A DNA stretch of 64,000 bases, from contig CAWHVD010000001.1 of the NCBI GenBank assembly GCA_963832835.1, positions 1,674,001 to 1,738,000 of the forward strand, written 5' to 3'. The notes beneath the pieces are model-generated. The model was not told the DNA's origin. It did not search any database and saw nothing but the letters and a program-made list of their open reading frames with translations. This DNA comes from CAVPKN01 sp963832835 (GTDB taxonomy: Bacteria > Chlamydiota > Chlamydiia > Chlamydiales > JAAKFR01). Positions 63,201 to 64,000 of this stretch are shown here, piece after piece (the stretch's first letter is position 1; every line of letters begins with the position of its first letter). A program made the position numbers and the translations under genes.

Positions 63201-63670
63201 GCTTTGGAAGCTGCATACGCTGTTGTTTTGGTAAAACCGCGTTTGCTTTCCAATCCTGTCACTCCCACATTCATGATACAGCCCTTTGATGCGCGCAAAG
63301 CGGGCAAAAGTGCCTGCGTTAAAAAGACAGGGGTAAAGAAATTGGTTTGGAAGAGCTCCAACCATTGGCCTTGAGTAGTGTCTTGAGAGGAGGCCATCAA
63401 ATAATTGCCTACGTTGTTGACAAGGCCTTTTGTGTGTGGATAAAGCTGTGTGTATCTAGAAATAAAATCGTTTAACCCATCTTGGTCACTAAAATCACCT
63501 TGAATCACCTCTGCCTTGACTCGGAAATTGCGGCACTCTTTGGTAAGAAGATGCGCCGCTACCTGACTCGAACGGTAATGGATCACTACATCATGACCTT
63601 GGTAGGCAAGCTCAAGGCAAAGTTCTGCACCGAGCCCTTTGGCTCCACCGGTTACCAGAATCGGTTTCAC
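62960..63670 (-). CDS. Short-chain dehydrogenase, FolM/FabG-like
   Basis: A 236-residue NAD(P)-dependent reductase. The cofactor motif is LVTGGAKGLGAELC, the structural motif is GLVNNVGNYL, and the active site reads TKTTAYAASKAALHFY (Y-x3-K). The catalytic Ser position lies around NVGVTGLESKRG. Length is normal for SDRs. Its ATG overlaps the folB stop by 4 bp, which suggests a role in pteridine/folate reduction, like FolM or pteridine reductase (inference). FabG-like activity cannot be excluded. The C-terminal 80 codons are duplicated at 60815-61055. Confidence 0.93.
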   Translation of the reverse strand: MKPILVTGGAKGLGAELCLELAYQGHDVVIHYRSSQVAAHLLTKECRNFRVKAEVIQGDFSDQDGLNDFISRYTQLYPHTKGLVNNVGNYLMASSQDTTQGQWLELFQTNFFTPVFLTQALLPALRASKGCIMNVGVTGLESKRGFTKTTAYAASKAALHFYTVSLAKELAPDNIRVNMVSPGYMENAIDLSDPDLLPMKRFATLQEVARIIATFFDLKTAYITGQNIEIAGAFGL

Positions 63671-64000
63671 TTGGCAAATTCCAATTCAAACACAACAGCT
63701 TTTGCCAGAGGCAGAGCATGCTTTTTCTTGACGCGCACACGTAGCCATAAGGGCGCAAAAGTCTCATTCAGGAGGTGGAGCATTTCGTAAGTAAAGGTTT
63801 CTATCAAATGATAGCGCCTACGTTGTGCAAGTTCACGGCATACCTGCGCTACTTTGCTATAATCGAGTGTGTCGACTATCGAATCTGTTTGCACACATTC
63901 TGTAATATCGACTCGCATTTCGATGTCGAGGATAATCTCCTGATCTTCCTCCCTTTCATAGGCGTGCGAGCCCATAATGCAGTGGATCTTGTATCCTTCT
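63667..64000 (-). CDS. folB: Dihydroneopterin aldolase FolB, N-terminus off window
   Basis: Folate-pathway enzyme that cleaves dihydroneopterin. The visible 111 residues start EGYKIHCIMGSHAYEREEDQ, with GSHAYEREEDQEIILDIEM matching the FolB block where substrate is bound. Later come DTLDYSKVAQVCRELAQ and LIETFTYEMLHLL with the conserved Glu. The C-terminus has VRVKKKHALPLAKAV. The frame runs past the right edge, so the start is not seen. It overlaps the SDR gene by 4 bp, so the two are co-translated. Confidence 0.88.
   Translation of the reverse strand, partial: EGYKIHCIMGSHAYEREEDQEIILDIEMRVDITECVQTDSIVDTLDYSKVAQVCRELAQRRRYHLIETFTYEMLHLLNETFAPLWLRVRVKKKHALPLAKAVVFELEFAK

Noticed and set aside
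1..64000. CRISPR array or rRNA operon
   Set aside because: Repeats present are dispersed palindromes with irregular spacing, not short direct repeats with spacers. No 16S, 23S or 5S signature was seen.

Overview
The window comes from a member of the Chlamydiae outside the genus Chlamydia, of the Waddlia/Criblamydia/Parachlamydia type. Three things point there. The first is the block rpsA-nusA-infB-rbfA-truB-ribF-ychF followed by type III secretion genes sctU-sctV-copN-chaperone-malQ. The second is a MOMP-family porin (40771-41607) with the typical LPVGN and GDPCDPC signatures. The third is a cysteine desulfurase/PP2C pair together with many Inc-like proteins carrying a paired hydrophobic segment. 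The exact species cannot be fixed from the sequence.

Layout. 1-13.7 kb is accessory: Inc-like membrane proteins, a lone ABC ATPase, an HD phosphohydrolase, a membrane-anchored PTPMT1-like phosphatase (5628-6677), tRNA-Ala and tRNA-Ile, a possible kinase-fold protein (7936-8859) and two large helical paralogues (8782-13739). 14.4-23.1 kb is the translation/transcription core. 23.2-30.1 kb is the T3SS cluster with malQ. 27.6-33.9 kb is a segmental duplication whose second copy has collapsed into a chaperone/malQ deletion remnant. 34.5-38.2 kb holds three modular Inc-like paralogues. 38.2-45.2 kb holds cysteine desulfurase, PP2C, MOMP, a CPBP protease, a lipoprotein, SRP RNA, a methyltransferase and MazG. 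45.2-56.2 kb holds a 1173-residue unknown protein, two glycosyltransferases, MutY, a BioD/Pta-N-like protein, a pseudouridine synthase and plastid-type FabI. 56.8-60.6 kb encodes a 1285-residue protein with a PARP-like, a nucleotidyltransferase-like and a TPR region. 60.6-64 kb has an IS1634-type insertion sequence beside an SDR/folB pair that runs off the right edge.

The most striking non-coding content is a set of miniature palindromic elements, called A to F here. Family A (161 bp) has eight full copies and one half copy. They are nested: D sits in E, B in D, A in B, and C in A, each junction supported by a target-site duplication or an uninterrupted copy. This gives a relative insertion order. 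They lie mainly at 3' ends and between convergent genes. One E+D pair separates copN from its chaperone gene.

The other main points are the IS1634-type element flanked by 322-bp near-identical direct repeats, the PARP-like/NTase/TPR protein, the Inc-like/PTPMT1-like fusion, and an NPTD variant of the SctU NPTH motif. All functional calls rest on reading motifs by eye; no database search was run.
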